Origin: Maricaulis sp.
Lineage (GTDB): Bacteria > Pseudomonadota > Alphaproteobacteria > Caulobacterales > Maricaulaceae
NCBI GenBank assembly: GCA_029251785.1
Contig: JAQXCQ010000027.1
Span: 1 to 38,553, forward strand
Length of the DNA stretch: 38,553 bases
Direction: 5' to 3'
Position 1 is the stretch's first letter, and every line of letters begins with the position of its first letter. The notes under the pieces are model-generated. The model had not been told where the DNA came from and made no database searches. It saw only the letters and a program-made list of their open reading frames with translations. Shown in pieces: positions 7,623-17,141 of this stretch. The translations under genes and the position numbers were made by a program.

Positions 7623-8849
7623 TCAGCGCGCGACCGAGTTTCTTGCCGTGACGGCCGTGTTGTCGGTGATGGCTGACGAGGGGAAGAGGACGACGCTGTC
7701 GCCCTCTTCCAACCCGCTCAGAATATGGGCCTGCAAGCCATTATTGCGATCGATTTCGACCCGGACAGAACGCGCGCGGCCATTGCGGACGGCATAAACG
7801 GACCAGTGCTCACCGACCCTGAACAAGGCGCTGGATGGCACGACGAGCGCGTCTTCCTGTTCCCAGATAATGATGCGCGTCACGACCCGATATCCGTGAC
7901 CCAGGCTGGCTGGGCGATCTGCCGGGTCGGCAAACCGGATCATGGTATTAACCCGCTGCTCCTCGACACCGAGCGCCGAGAACTTCGTGAATGCCCACGG
8001 ATCGACGCGATCCACGATGCCCTCAATATCGTAAGCCCCGCCCCAGTCAGCGATCAAAACCCGCTGACCCGGAGAAACTTGTACAGCGTCCGTGGAGAGC
8101 AATTCCACCACCACTTCGAGATCGCTTTCCACATTGCCTATTTCCAGTATGGGGGAACCCGCAGGCAAGGTAGTTTCGCTTTGTTGTATCAACCGCAAAA
8201 CCCGCCCGGATGCTGGAGCGCGGATCGGTATATCTTCCAGGATCTGGATTTCAGCACTCGGGCTGCCATCCATTCCACTCAGCATGCTTTGTGCATTTGC
8301 CAATTCAGCTTCGCGTACTGAAACCGCCGCATCCGCAGAATCAAGTGCCGCGCTGGCGGATCGGGACTGACGGACGAACCGATCCAGTGCCGCCTGACTG
8401 GAGATCCCATTGTCTCGGAGATAAATTTGCCGCTCCAGCTCAGAATCAGCCAATTCCTGATCTGCCACAGCGCGATTGCGTTCGGCCTGGGCGAGCCGAA
8501 GCGCCGCCTCGGACGCGCTGACATTGGTTCTCGCTTGCTCGCGTGTGCGGACGTCGAGCACAGCCGGATTGGACGGTGCCATGTAGGCGACAATATCTTC
8601 GCCGCGCTCGACAGGGTCGCCTGGCTCAACATCAACACGGCGCAAGCGACCGGCTACGGGCGTCGAAACGACATAGGCATCGTGCACGCGAGTGCGGCCG
8701 TCTTCGTTGACGGTATCCATCATTGGCTGTGTGACGACGATGCCGATATCGACCGGAACTGGTCGTGGCCAGAATGCGTAGGCCAGGGCAAGCACCAACA
8801 AGGTAGCCGCAAAAGCAACAAATACGGAGCGTGAATAGGTCTTGAACAT
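7623..8849 (-). CDS. HlyD/MacA-type periplasmic adaptor of an ABC exporter
   Basis: A 408-residue membrane-fusion protein. A single N-terminal membrane anchor lies at ~7-27. It is followed by a biotinyl-lipoyl-like half (VSTPVAGRLRRVDVEPGDPV, 61-80), an alpha-helical coiled coil (~100-187), the second lipoyl half (APASGRVLRLIQQ) and beta-barrel segments. It would bridge the inner-membrane permease to an outer-membrane channel, not encoded here. The start at 8849 (MFKTYSRS) is chosen because an AAGGGA lies upstream and it puts the anchor at the N-terminus; a 19-residue in-frame extension would overlap the permease gene. It is the last gene of a DevBCA/MacAB-like operon, 7 bases after the permease stop. 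Confidence 0.87.
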   Translation of the reverse strand: MFKTYSRSVFVAFAATLLVLALAYAFWPRPVPVDIGIVVTQPMMDTVNEDGRTRVHDAYVVSTPVAGRLRRVDVEPGDPVERGEDIVAYMAPSNPAVLDVRTREQARTNVSASEAALRLAQAERNRAVADQELADSELERQIYLRDNGISSQAALDRFVRQSRSASAALDSADAAVSVREAELANAQSMLSGMDGSPSAEIQILEDIPIRAPASGRVLRLIQQSETTLPAGSPILEIGNVESDLEVVVELLSTDAVQVSPGQRVLIADWGGAYDIEGIVDRVDPWAFTKFSALGVEEQRVNTMIRFADPADRPASLGHGYRVVTRIIIWEQEDALVVPSSALFRVGEHWSVYAVRNGRARSVRVEIDRNNGLQAHILSGLEEGDSVVLFPSSAITDNTAVTARNSVAR

Positions 8850-8856
8850 CTGCCCA

Positions 8857-11223
8857 TTATTCCCTTGATTTGAGCGCCGAGACCAAATCCGCTCGGTCGC
8901 TGTCACGTTTCACCATCCACCCGGAAAAAATCGCCGCCGCCAGGACCGCGAGTCCGGCCACGCCGAGGCTGCCGGGCGAGAATACGGCGGGTATTTGATA
9001 TAAATCGGTACTGAAACCCTCAGCAATCGCATAGCTGAGGCCATAGCCAAGCACGGCACCAATCGGTAGGGCGATCAGGATGATTATGCCCAATTCACCG
9101 AGCAGAACAAACGCCGCTTCGCCCTTGCTGAAGCCAATCACTCTGAGACTTGCCAGATCGTGCGCACTTTCGGCGTAGGCAATTCGCGCCGTATTATAGA
9201 CAATGCCAAAGGTAATCAGCGCCGCGATTGCCGCCATAACGAAACGCATCGCTCCGGCTCCCTGATCCATGATGACTTGAAAGGCTTCGCGCGCGTCCTG
9301 CTTGACGGATACTCCGGCGACAACAGGCATTGCGTCCAGCGCAGCGTAAATTTCATCGCGATAAGCCGGGTCTATCCTGAGATAAGCACCGGTCACCCGG
9401 TTTGTTTCTCCAAGCGCCTGGTTGAGCTCGGCCAATTCCATATAGGCCGGTGAGCCCAAAAGTGATTCCGCAATTCCGGTGACGACAAGATCGAGCTGAG
9501 GCCTGCGCCCCTGGCGCACATCAATCTGGAGAGTCTCGCCAATTTGAATGCTCAGTATGTCGGCGAGTGCTGGCGTCAAAATTATGCCCTCACCCCGCAG
9601 CGTCAATGTCTGGCCATTTGAATCCACGGCCCGAAATAGCCGCGCATCTGGCGGAACGCCGTAAATTCCGCCGCGATAGGTATGGTTTCCATTGCGCAGA
9701 AAGGCCGCCACGGTCCTGGAGGCTTCAACCTCGATCACGCCCTCCAGATTGGAGAGCGCGTGCAATGAGCGGTCCGACAAGGCGTCGATATAACTGACCG
9801 AAATATCACTGCGATCAATCACACTAAACGTCGTATCCACCGTCTCATCAAAACCGGCGAGTACAGACAGCATGCCTGCTGATAGTGCCATGCCAGCCGA
9901 GACACCGGCGATCGCCCCGATCGAGCGACCAGGGTGGCGAATAATTCGCCGTATCACCATGCGCGAAGGTTGATCCAAAATTTTGGTGATAAATGCGCTG
10001 ATCCGATTCATGCCGCGATAATCCGGCGGCGTTGGTGGCCGCATGGCGACGGCTGGCGTGAGGGAGAAAATTTGCCGCAATGCGAACAATCCACCAAAGG
10101 CGGCAGCCCCCACACTGGCTGACACCGCAATAAGGAAGGAGGCCGGATCAATCTCGAAAACGAGGAAGGGAAATTTGTAGTACTGGACATAGACGCCAAT
10201 CAATCCAGCTCCAGCGGCGAGGCCCAGAAGGCATCCCAGGAATGCGCCGCCGACAGCAATTGCCAGAATCAATTTGAAGTAATGGCCGGTCACCTCCGCA
10301 TTGGTGTATCCGAATGCCTTGATCAACCCGATTTGCTGGCGTTCGGCCTGCAGCAGTCGCGTAATTACGATGTTGAGCAGGAAAGCTGCAACGGCAAGAA
10401 ATATTGGGGGCACGCCGGCGCTCGAAGCCCGCAAACCGGAAATTTCCTCTGATATGAAGCGATCGGAAAACTGATCTTCCAGACCGTAAGCGCCGACCGC
10501 TCCATAATCATCCAGCAATCGATCAACGGCGTCCAATACCGCGGGCAAGTCGGATTCGTTTCCGATATCGAGCAAGGCTTCGTTGAAGGCGCCGTCCAGA
10601 TCATAGGCCGCCCCCATGGCGCTCCGACTCATCCAGATGACGCCAAAGCGGGAATCATCGGGAACCAGTTCGCCGGGCGCAGTTGTGTAGAGAAATTCAG
10701 GGGCCTGGGCGATGCCGACAATAACAAACGACCGCCGTGCCCCATGCATGGTCGCCGACAACCTATCGCCGGGCTCAAGCCCGTGAGCATTGGCAAAACT
10801 ATTCAGAAGGAGAATTTCATCGGTACGTCGGCGATCTATCCACCGACCAGCGGATAGATAAACAGCATTGAGTCGCGGTTCGCCAAAGTCCGGAAGCGAC
10901 ACGGCGCGCGCTTGAACCGGCAGTTCGCTGCCTGGCATCTCAATCAGGGCACCGCCGGCAATTCGCCCCTCAACCGCCGAGACGCCATTAATCGCCGCCA
11001 ATTGTGCCAGAACTCGATCCGGCGCACGAACAACCGGGGCAAATACGTCTGACATACGGTAGCGCTCATAATAGGCGCGCCGGGTTTCTTCTAGCGATTC
11101 CACCAGTCCAGACATCATCACCAGTAGCATCACGCCGACAGCGACAACCAGCCCAATGGCCAGACCCTGCGTGCGCATGCGCCAAAGGTCTCGCAGTAGT
11201 TTTCGATCCAGCGGACTCACCAC
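8857..11223 (-). CDS. FtsX-like ABC transporter permease (DevC/MacB-type)
   Basis: A 788-residue inner-membrane permease with a duplicated FtsX architecture. Membrane segments lie near 21-41, 272-292, 316-343, 362-383, 434-454, 660-680, 709-735 and 752-772. Two large periplasmic domains lie at ~42-270 and ~455-658. [17 protein letters not shown] and [15 protein letters not shown] are the two cytoplasmic coupling-helix motifs of FtsX permeases. The start codon is GTG, with GGAG 5 bases upstream; an adjacent GTG at 11220 would give a GTGA overlap with the ATPase stop and is equally possible. It couples to the ATPase upstream and the adaptor downstream. Substrate unknown; glycolipid, lipid or antibiotic export is typical of such sets. 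Confidence 0.9.
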   Translation of the reverse strand: MVSPLDRKLLRDLWRMRTQGLAIGLVVAVGVMLLVMMSGLVESLEETRRAYYERYRMSDVFAPVVRAPDRVLAQLAAINGVSAVEGRIAGGALIEMPGSELPVQARAVSLPDFGEPRLNAVYLSAGRWIDRRRTDEILLLNSFANAHGLEPGDRLSATMHGARRSFVIVGIAQAPEFLYTTAPGELVPDDSRFGVIWMSRSAMGAAYDLDGAFNEALLDIGNESDLPAVLDAVDRLLDDYGAVGAYGLEDQFSDRFISEEISGLRASSAGVPPIFLAVAAFLLNIVITRLLQAERQQIGLIKAFGYTNAEVTGHYFKLILAIAVGGAFLGCLLGLAAGAGLIGVYVQYYKFPFLVFEIDPASFLIAVSASVGAAAFGGLFALRQIFSLTPAVAMRPPTPPDYRGMNRISAFITKILDQPSRMVIRRIIRHPGRSIGAIAGVSAGMALSAGMLSVLAGFDETVDTTFSVIDRSDISVSYIDALSDRSLHALSNLEGVIEVEASRTVAAFLRNGNHTYRGGIYGVPPDARLFRAVDSNGQTLTLRGEGIILTPALADILSIQIGETLQIDVRQGRRPQLDLVVTGIAESLLGSPAYMELAELNQALGETNRVTGAYLRIDPAYRDEIYAALDAMPVVAGVSVKQDAREAFQVIMDQGAGAMRFVMAAIAALITFGIVYNTARIAYAESAHDLASLRVIGFSKGEAAFVLLGELGIIILIALPIGAVLGYGLSYAIAEGFSTDLYQIPAVFSPGSLGVAGLAVLAAAIFSGWMVKRDSDRADLVSALKSRE

Positions 11224-11939
11224 TTGATCTCCGAGGGCTCAAGTTTTTCGCCATTTCGGATGACTTGGCGGATCGCTCCGTCGGAAAAATGAATGACCCG
11301 ATCTGCCATTTGAGCCGTTGAAGACGCGTGCGTAACGATGAGAACCGTCGCGCCCAATTTTTCATTCACGGTTTTGAGAGCTGTGAGCACCGTTCGCCCA
11401 GTTTCGGAATCGAGCGCACCGGTAGGTTCATCGCAGAAAAGTACCGTCGGGTTTTTCGCTATCGCGCGGGCAATCGCGACGCGTTGCTGTTCGCCTCCGG
11501 AGAGTTCTGATGGAAAGTGATTTGCCCGATTTGTCAGGCCAACCATCGCCAGCGCCTCGCCCGGCGTCATGGGATCATTTGCGACCTCGGTGACGAGCTC
11601 GACATTTTCCCGTGCCGTCAAGCTGGGCATTAAATTGTAGAACTGGAAAACGAACCCGACATGATCGCGCCGATAGCGCGTCAATTGCCGGTCACTCATC
11701 GACGTCAATTTCTGATCCTGAAACCAGGCATCGCCGTCGCTTGCCCGGTCCAGACCACCGATTATGTTCAACAGCGTGGATTTCCCGCTGCCTGATGGAC
11801 CGAGCAGGACGACAAATTCACCTTCCGGAATATCCAGATCAACACCGCGTAGGGCGTGAACCGCTGCGTCTCCGCTTCCATAGATCTTTGTTAATCCACG
11901 AGTTTTGAAAGCATTTTCAATCACAGGGCGCGTTTCCAT
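11217..11939 (-). CDS. ABC transporter ATP-binding protein (LolD/MacB/DevA-like)
   Basis: A 240-residue nucleotide-binding subunit with all key motifs: Walker A GPSGSGKS at 47-54, Q-loop Gln99, signature LSGGEQQR at 146-153, Walker B VLFCDEP at 166-172, and switch His204 in IVTHAS. It is the first gene of the minus-strand export operon and overlaps the permease start. I chose the ATG at 11939; an in-frame TTG two codons upstream is less likely. No clear Shine-Dalgarno precedes it, so the transcript may be leaderless or nearly so. It energises export of an unknown substrate by the FtsX-like permease. Confidence 0.92.
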   Translation of the reverse strand: METRPVIENAFKTRGLTKIYGSGDAAVHALRGVDLDIPEGEFVVLLGPSGSGKSTLLNIIGGLDRASDGDAWFQDQKLTSMSDRQLTRYRRDHVGFVFQFYNLMPSLTARENVELVTEVANDPMTPGEALAMVGLTNRANHFPSELSGGEQQRVAIARAIAKNPTVLFCDEPTGALDSETGRTVLTALKTVNEKLGATVLIVTHASSTAQMADRVIHFSDGAIRQVIRNGEKLEPSEIKW

Positions 11940-12155
11940 GCACAATCAACTACAGGCGTGCGGCCGGGGCCGGCGGTTACTTTATGACATATAAAGCGGG
12001 ATTGCTCGCTGCTACATTGCATCGCGAGCGCCCTCACCTAAGGCCATACACTCACGATGCCGTAAATGATGCGGTTATCCGGCTCATCGGATCCCATTGC
12101 TCTGACAAGGAAAAGCTCTTAGAATTAGTCCTTTAGGACTGGAGATTGGACGCAG
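11940..12155. promoter_or_regulatory. Divergent intergenic region between the exporter and the nnrD operon
   Basis: These 216 bp must carry the promoters of both the minus-strand ABC operon and the plus-strand nnrD-like operon. A TATAAA-like box lies near 11990. A small perfect hairpin, AGTCC/GGACT (12127-12140), lies in the 5' leader of the plus-strand gene. No FNR-type or other operator that I recognise is present. Confidence 0.35.
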
Positions 12156-12911
12156 ATGCGCGAAAACGAACCCGCACTTTGGCGCTCCTCCTTGCCGCAG
12201 CCGCAAAGCGAAGATCACAAGTATTCACGTGGTGTGTCCCGGATTGTCGGGGCTCCGGAAATGACCGGAGCCACACGGCTGGCGGCGACGGCCTGTGCCC
12301 GAATTGGCTGCGGACTGGTTGTCGTTGGCTGTACGCCAGCCACCTATGATATCTACCGGACCACATTGCCGGCGCATATCGTTGTGAAACCGGACCCGGC
12401 CTGGCAGGACAGCAGGATCACCGCGACCCTGCAGGGACCAGGCGGCATGCCCGGCGCGCTGCTGGACGTCGACCATCCGCAAGTGCTGGATGCCGGTGCC
12501 CTCCATGCAAATTCAATGTCGCTCGGGTCTTGCACGGTCATTACCCCGCATGAGGGTGAGTTCGGCCGCTTGTTGCCGAATTTTCAGGGGGATCGCAATG
12601 TTCGGGTTCTGGCCGCAGCGCGTGAGATGGGATGTTTTGTGGTCCTTAAGGGACATGAAACGCTGATTGCAGCTCCCGACGGGCGCTGCGTGATAAATAC
12701 AAACGCTCCACCCACACTGGCCACGGCCGGTTCCGGCGATGTTCTGTCAGGCTTGATTGCAGGCTTGCTGGCGCAAGGGATGGAACCATTCGATGCAGCC
12801 TGTGCCGGGGTCTGGATCCATAGTGAAACGGCGCGGATGGCCGGAGCAGGTCTTGTGGCGAGCGATTTACCGGATCTCATTCCCGAAGTGTTGGGCGAAT
12901 TTTATTTGTAG
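12156..12911 (+). CDS. nnrD: ADP/ATP-dependent NAD(P)HX dehydratase-like protein (YjeF C-terminal domain)
   Basis: A 251-residue ribokinase-fold protein. HKYSRG at 21-26 is the usual N-terminal block. TPHEGEFGRL near 130 and ATAGSGDVLSGLIAGLLAQG at ~189-208 are the signature of NAD(P)HX dehydratases, with Asp195 as the likely catalytic residue. These enzymes restore hydrated, damaged NAD(P)H. The protein is short for the family, with a reduced segment around GPGGMPG (94-100), and it lacks the fused NnrE epimerase domain, so the epimerase must lie elsewhere if needed. GGAG lies 11 bases before the start. The gap to the next gene is 108 bases, so it may or may not be cotranscribed with the RNase/phosphorylase genes. 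Confidence 0.82.
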   Translation: MRENEPALWRSSLPQPQSEDHKYSRGVSRIVGAPEMTGATRLAATACARIGCGLVVVGCTPATYDIYRTTLPAHIVVKPDPAWQDSRITATLQGPGGMPGALLDVDHPQVLDAGALHANSMSLGSCTVITPHEGEFGRLLPNFQGDRNVRVLAAAREMGCFVVLKGHETLIAAPDGRCVINTNAPPTLATAGSGDVLSGLIAGLLAQGMEPFDAACAGVWIHSETARMAGAGLVASDLPDLIPEVLGEFYL

Positions 12912-13019
12912 GTGGAGTGCCGTCATCGGTCGTACCAAGACAGGCCCTATCGTGTGCAATAAAAGGATTTAGGTTAGGGTCTACCCAAAGGCATTCACGA
13001 TGCCTGAGCTGGAGAATGT

Positions 13020-14387
13020 ATGCAGACTAAACTAACCTTCCTCGGCGGTGCCGGAACGGTCACCGGTTCAAAATTCCTCATCAACGACGGTGACAAGCAA
13101 TGGCTGGTTGATTGCGGCCTGTTTCAAGGCCTGCGAAAACTGCGTCGGCGTAATTGGGAAACCTTTCCAATCGCGCCCGACACGATTGATGGCGTTTTCC
13201 TGACGCATGCCCATCTGGACCATTCCGGATATCTGCCTGTCTTGGTGCGGCGCGGGTTTAAGGGCCCAGTATATTGCACCGCCGCCACGCGCGATCTTTG
13301 CGGAATCCTTCTGTCAGACAGCGGATATCTTCAGGAGCGCGAGGCCGAACATGCCAACCGGCACGCCTATAGTCGTCATCACCCAGCCAAGCCTCTGTAC
13401 ACAAAAGAACACGCCGAGGCGGCGATGGACCTGTTTGAGCCCGTCCAGTTTGGCCGTTCGATCGATCTGACGCCTTCATCGCAGGTACAATTCGTTCCGG
13501 CAGGTCATATTCTCGGTGCTGGCATTATCCGGTTTTCCCTGAGCAACGGGCATAGCATCGTATTTTCCGGCGATCTTGGCCGCCCGGGAAGCTCTACCAT
13601 GCCGGACCCAACAATTATTCGGAAGGCAGACTATCTTGTCGTTGAATCGACGTATGGAAACCGGCAGCACGATCACACACCGGCGCTGGAGGCGCTTGCT
13701 TCTGCCATCAACCAGACGGTCGAGCGGGGCGGCACTTTGCTGATCCCGTCATTTGCCGTCGGACGTGCGCAATGGTTGCTGCACGCATTGTGGACTCTCA
13801 AGCGAGAGAACAAGATCGGTCATGTTCCGATCTTCCTCGACAGCCCGATGGCGATTAATGCGAGCGATATTTTTTGCGAACACTCTGGCGACCACCGCCT
13901 GACACCCGCCGAGTGTCGAGCGGCCTGCAGCGTCGCGACCTATGTCCGGGAGACTGAGGGCTCAAAAGAACTCGGCACGAATGCGATGCCTAAGATCATT
14001 ATATCGGCGAGTGGTATGGCGACCGGCGGCCGAATTCTCCATCATCTCAAACATTATCTTCCGGATGCGCGCAACACCGTGCTTTTTGCCGGGTTTCAGG
14101 CCGCTGGGACGCGTGGTGCGAAGCTGGTTGACGGTGCCAGGGTCGCACGCATTCACGGCAAGGATATCCCGGTAGAGGCGGAGGTCGACAAGCTCGATAT
14201 GCTCTCAGCACACGCTGATGCCGATGAAATCCTGGACTGGCTTTCACATTTCGAGCAGCCACCTCGAAAAACCTTCATCACGCACGGAGAGCCATCCGCC
14301 AGCCAGGCATTGCGCGAAAGAATTGAGTTAGAGCTGGGGTGGTCATGCCAAATACCCGAACTTGGGGAAATGGCGCAGCTGACATGA
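13020..14387 (+). CDS. Beta-CASP metallo-beta-lactamase-fold RNase (CPSF73/YSH1-like)
   Basis: A 455-residue protein. The MBL metal site is clear: HAHLDH at 63-68, His163 in PAGHILGAG and Asp185 in FSGDLGRP. A beta-CASP domain follows VESTYGNR (motif A region, RGGTLLIPSFAVGRAQ), and the C-terminal RMMBL part ends with SAHADADEI and TFITHGEPS. This is the arrangement of bacterial and archaeal homologues of CPSF-73, zinc-dependent endo/exoribonucleases. It is cytoplasmic with no signal peptide. GGAG lies 5 bases before the start. The stop overlaps the next start in ATGA. Its partnership with a nucleotide phosphorylase suggests RNA turnover feeding nucleotide salvage; that is inference. Confidence 0.88.
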   Translation: MQTKLTFLGGAGTVTGSKFLINDGDKQWLVDCGLFQGLRKLRRRNWETFPIAPDTIDGVFLTHAHLDHSGYLPVLVRRGFKGPVYCTAATRDLCGILLSDSGYLQEREAEHANRHAYSRHHPAKPLYTKEHAEAAMDLFEPVQFGRSIDLTPSSQVQFVPAGHILGAGIIRFSLSNGHSIVFSGDLGRPGSSTMPDPTIIRKADYLVVESTYGNRQHDHTPALEALASAINQTVERGGTLLIPSFAVGRAQWLLHALWTLKRENKIGHVPIFLDSPMAINASDIFCEHSGDHRLTPAECRAACSVATYVRETEGSKELGTNAMPKIIISASGMATGGRILHHLKHYLPDARNTVLFAGFQAAGTRGAKLVDGARVARIHGKDIPVEAEVDKLDMLSAHADADEILDWLSHFEQPPRKTFITHGEPSASQALRERIELELGWSCQIPELGEMAQLT

Positions 14388-15952
14388 CAAAGCCTCCCCG
14401 CAAACAGGCCTCTAGTTTGGGCACCGACTTGCAATTGGCCGCCAACGCGTTGCGGCTCAAACGCCTCGGAATCGATACGCACCAGGAAGCCGTCATCTAT
14501 ATGCGCGAAGATAGCCCAATCTGTCGTGCTGAAGGGTTTGCCGGTCAGACGCGGATCCGTGTCGAGAATGCAGCAGGAAAAGTCTTGGTTGCGACACTCA
14601 ATCTCGTCACGACTGAACTGCTCGCACGAGGCGAAGCCGGCTTGTCGGAAATGGCCTGGTCCAGCCTGGATGCCCGCGAAAATGATCTCATCCGGGTAAG
14701 TCATCCACGGCCGGTCGAGTCCCTGGGGCATCTGCGGTCAAAGATTTTTGGTGAGGGGCTTAATGAGCAGAACCTGACCGCTATCGTGACCGACATTCGA
14801 GCCGGCCGCTACTCCGACATAGAACTCTCGGCCTTCGTCACAGCCTGTACGGCTCACGCTTTGGACCTGGAAGAAACTGTTGCAATGACCAAGGCAATGG
14901 TCGCATCGGGAGAGAAACTCGATTGGGGGCATCGCCCAATTGTCGACAAGCACTGCGTCGGGGGGCTCCCGGGAAACCGGACCACTCCAATCGTGGTCGC
15001 AATCGCGACGGCGGCGGGCTTAACGATGCCCAAGACATCGTCACGCGCGATCACCTCACCCGCTGGCACGGCGGACGTCATGGAGACGCTCGCTCCCGTT
15101 GCGCTTGACCTCGCCACCATGCGGCGAGTGGTCAATGATGTCGGCGGATGTATTGCTTGGGGTGGTTCAGTCAATCTTAGTCCTGTGGACGATGTTTTGA
15201 TCCGGGTTGAGCGCGCGCTGAATATCGATGGCGATGGACAATTGGTGGCCTCCGTTCTGTCCAAAAAGGTCGCAGCGGGGTCGAGTCATCTGGTTTTGGA
15301 CATTCCCGTTGGCCCAACGGCGAAAGTCCGTGATGTTGCCCACGCGAAGAGACTTAGTCAGCGCCTGTCCTCGGTGTCTGCTGTTGTTGGCCTCAACGTC
15401 CGAATCCGACTGACCGACGGGCAACAGCCGGTTGGGCACGGGATCGGTCCGGCCCTTGAGGCTCGTGATATTCTTGCCGTGCTACAGCGCAAACCGTCGG
15501 CCCCATCCGACCTGGAGGAGCGTGCGCTTCAGCTCGCAGGTGATCTGCTCGAGCTATCGGGGACCGCGGCTGATGGCGCAGGAACTGTGATGGCCCGGGG
15601 CATTCTTGATGACGGACGCGCCTGGCAGTCCTTCGAGAGCATATGTGAGGCTCAAGGCGGCATGCGTGCGCCACCCGTGGCCGCTCAGCGCCACCCCGTC
15701 TTCGCCTCGCGAAACGGATTTCTCACAGGAATAGACAATCGCCGGCTCGCGAAAATCGCCAAACTTGCCGGCGCCCCGTTCGAACCGGCTGCCGGGCTCG
15801 ACCTTCATCTACGGATCGGTAGCCGTGTGAGCACAGAAGCGCCCCTGTTCACCCTGCACGCACAATCCATCGGTGAACGCGATTATGCGCTCGAATATCT
15901 TGAGACCCAGCCAAATATTTTCACCATTGAGGATGAAGCATGCCCCCGTTGA
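14384..15952 (+). CDS. AMP phosphorylase / putative thymidine phosphorylase family protein
   Basis: A 522-residue protein of the nucleoside-phosphorylase family II. It has an extra N-terminal domain (~1-100) as in archaeal AMP phosphorylase and the proteobacterial 'putative thymidine phosphorylase' group (TIGR02645-like). Signature blocks are DKHCVGGLPGNRTTP (188-202), the phosphate-binding region, and SSRAITSPAGTADVMETL (219-236). In archaea such enzymes split NMPs with phosphate into base and ribose-1,5-bisphosphate; in bacteria the substrate is less certain. The start at 14384 is chosen for the ATGA overlap with the RNase gene; an in-frame codon at 14339 would extend into it. The PRPP synthetase-like gene begins 13 bases before its stop. 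Confidence 0.88.
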   Translation: MTKPPRKQASSLGTDLQLAANALRLKRLGIDTHQEAVIYMREDSPICRAEGFAGQTRIRVENAAGKVLVATLNLVTTELLARGEAGLSEMAWSSLDARENDLIRVSHPRPVESLGHLRSKIFGEGLNEQNLTAIVTDIRAGRYSDIELSAFVTACTAHALDLEETVAMTKAMVASGEKLDWGHRPIVDKHCVGGLPGNRTTPIVVAIATAAGLTMPKTSSRAITSPAGTADVMETLAPVALDLATMRRVVNDVGGCIAWGGSVNLSPVDDVLIRVERALNIDGDGQLVASVLSKKVAAGSSHLVLDIPVGPTAKVRDVAHAKRLSQRLSSVSAVVGLNVRIRLTDGQQPVGHGIGPALEARDILAVLQRKPSAPSDLEERALQLAGDLLELSGTAADGAGTVMARGILDDGRAWQSFESICEAQGGMRAPPVAAQRHPVFASRNGFLTGIDNRRLAKIAKLAGAPFEPAAGLDLHLRIGSRVSTEAPLFTLHAQSIGERDYALEYLETQPNIFTIEDEACPR

Positions 15953-16836
15953 TAGTCGCCCTACCGGGATCCGAACAACTCGCTGACCAACTGGCCGAGC
16001 GGATGGAGGCCGATCGAGGGGGCGTTTTCGTGAAGTCATTTCCCGACGAGGAAAGTTATATTCGCCTCGAAAACGATGTGGCTGGTCGTGATGTTTTACT
16101 CGTCTGCACACTGGACCGACCTAATCGAAAAATTCTGCCCCTATGCTTCACAGCGGCGGCGGCCAAGGAGCTTGGCGGACGTTCGGTCGGCCTGGTGGCC
16201 CCCTATCTGGCCTATATGCGGCAGGATATTCGCTTCAAACCGGGCGAGGCTGTGTCATCCAGCAATTTTGCACGGATTATCGAGCCCTGGTTCGACAGGC
16301 TGGTGACCATCGACCCCCACTTGCACCGGAACGCAACCCTGTCGGCAGTTTATACGATCCCCAATACTGTTCTTCATGCGGCCGATTATCTGGCGGACTG
16401 GATCGCTACCAATATTCCAGATCCGATCCTGGTCGGACCGGATGAGGAAAGCCGTCAATGGGTCTCCGCCGTGGCACAAAGAGCCTCCGCTCCTTTCGTC
16501 GTACTGGAGAAGATCAGACGCGGTGATCGCGACGTTGAAGTTTCGGTCCCGGACGTCGAGCAATGGAAACATCGCACCCCCGTCCTCATCGACGACATTA
16601 TATCAACAGCCAGAACCATGATTGAAACAGTGGGGCATATTCGGCACGCAGGCCTGTCAGCGCCGGTTGCGATCGGCGTGCACGCGGTGTTCGCCGGAGA
16701 CGCCCATGACGCCCTCCAAAAATCTGGCTGTTCGCGCATCGTCACAACCAACACGATCTCACATCCCACAAACGCCATCGACATCACACCGCTTCTGGCG
16801 AAGGGTTTAGGATCACAACCCGCCTGCGAGCGATAA
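15940..16836 (+). CDS. Divergent ribose-phosphate pyrophosphokinase (PRPP synthetase) homologue
   Basis: A 298-residue protein of the Prs family with two Rossmann-like halves. FPDEESYIRL (34-43), YMRQDIRFKPGEAVS (92-106) and DPHLHR (125-130) match the ATP/ribose-5-phosphate sites. The PRPP loop reads DDIISTARTM (218-227), where housekeeping Prs has DDIISTGGT-like sequence; the lost glycine pair and the overall divergence suggest a specialised paralogue, not the main cellular Prs. It overlaps the phosphorylase gene by 13 bases, which makes coexpression near certain. Role, by context: interconversion of ribose phosphates released by the phosphorylase; the exact reaction is unknown. Confidence 0.85.
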   Translation: MPPLIVALPGSEQLADQLAERMEADRGGVFVKSFPDEESYIRLENDVAGRDVLLVCTLDRPNRKILPLCFTAAAAKELGGRSVGLVAPYLAYMRQDIRFKPGEAVSSSNFARIIEPWFDRLVTIDPHLHRNATLSAVYTIPNTVLHAADYLADWIATNIPDPILVGPDEESRQWVSAVAQRASAPFVVLEKIRRGDRDVEVSVPDVEQWKHRTPVLIDDIISTARTMIETVGHIRHAGLSAPVAIGVHAVFAGDAHDALQKSGCSRIVTTNTISHPTNAIDITPLLAKGLGSQPACER

Positions 16837-17141
16837 CAAAATCCGTGGCGATCTGACAATTCGACGTCGGGCCGCTACGTCAAATCGAGCCTGCTTGAAC
16901 GGAATCTCCCATTTTATGGTTTTATTGATGCGGGACTCGTTCGCGTTAATCTGAGAGCACCCCCTGCCGCAGGCCCGCTCGAATTCGTCGTCTCGAAACG
17001 GGGTTTCCTATTGTAGGTCAATGACATTGACTCGACACTCGAAAGTTATGATCGTTGGAAACCATGCCGGGCAGTGCGCGTGGGGAACCTGACGAATGAT
17101 CCTCGCCACCGACGACCTGCCGGAACTGGGGAACCGAAACC
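16837..17141. other. Intergenic region with an open-frame relic and a palindrome
   Basis: From 16837 the PRPP-synthetase frame stays open past its stop to a TAG at 17014-17016 (59 codons, including LLERNLPFYGFIDAG and GPLEFVVSKRGFLL). There is no start codon or ribosome-binding site. It may be the tail of a lost gene. Next to it, GTCAATGACATTGAC (17017-17031) is a perfect odd palindrome and could be an operator. CTGACGAATGATCCTCGCC at 17089-17107 recurs exactly at 17608-17626. The promoter of the following membrane-protein pair should lie here. Confidence 0.4.
17017..17031. promoter_or_regulatory. 15-bp perfect palindrome, possible operator
   Basis: GTCAATG-A-CATTGAC is a perfect inverted repeat 111 bp upstream of the membrane-protein start at 17142. 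The size suits a dimeric helix-turn-helix regulator. No further copy was noticed in the window, so its role is speculative. Confidence 0.3.

Noticed and set aside
12127-12140. AGTCC/GGACT hairpin as a riboswitch or terminator
   Set aside because: A 5-bp stem with no conserved context or T-run is too small to support a function.
12037-13010. Similar short strings (CACGATGCC with flanking matches) before the nnrD-like and RNase genes, as a shared operator
   Set aside because: Only nine bases match exactly and the flanks do not align well.
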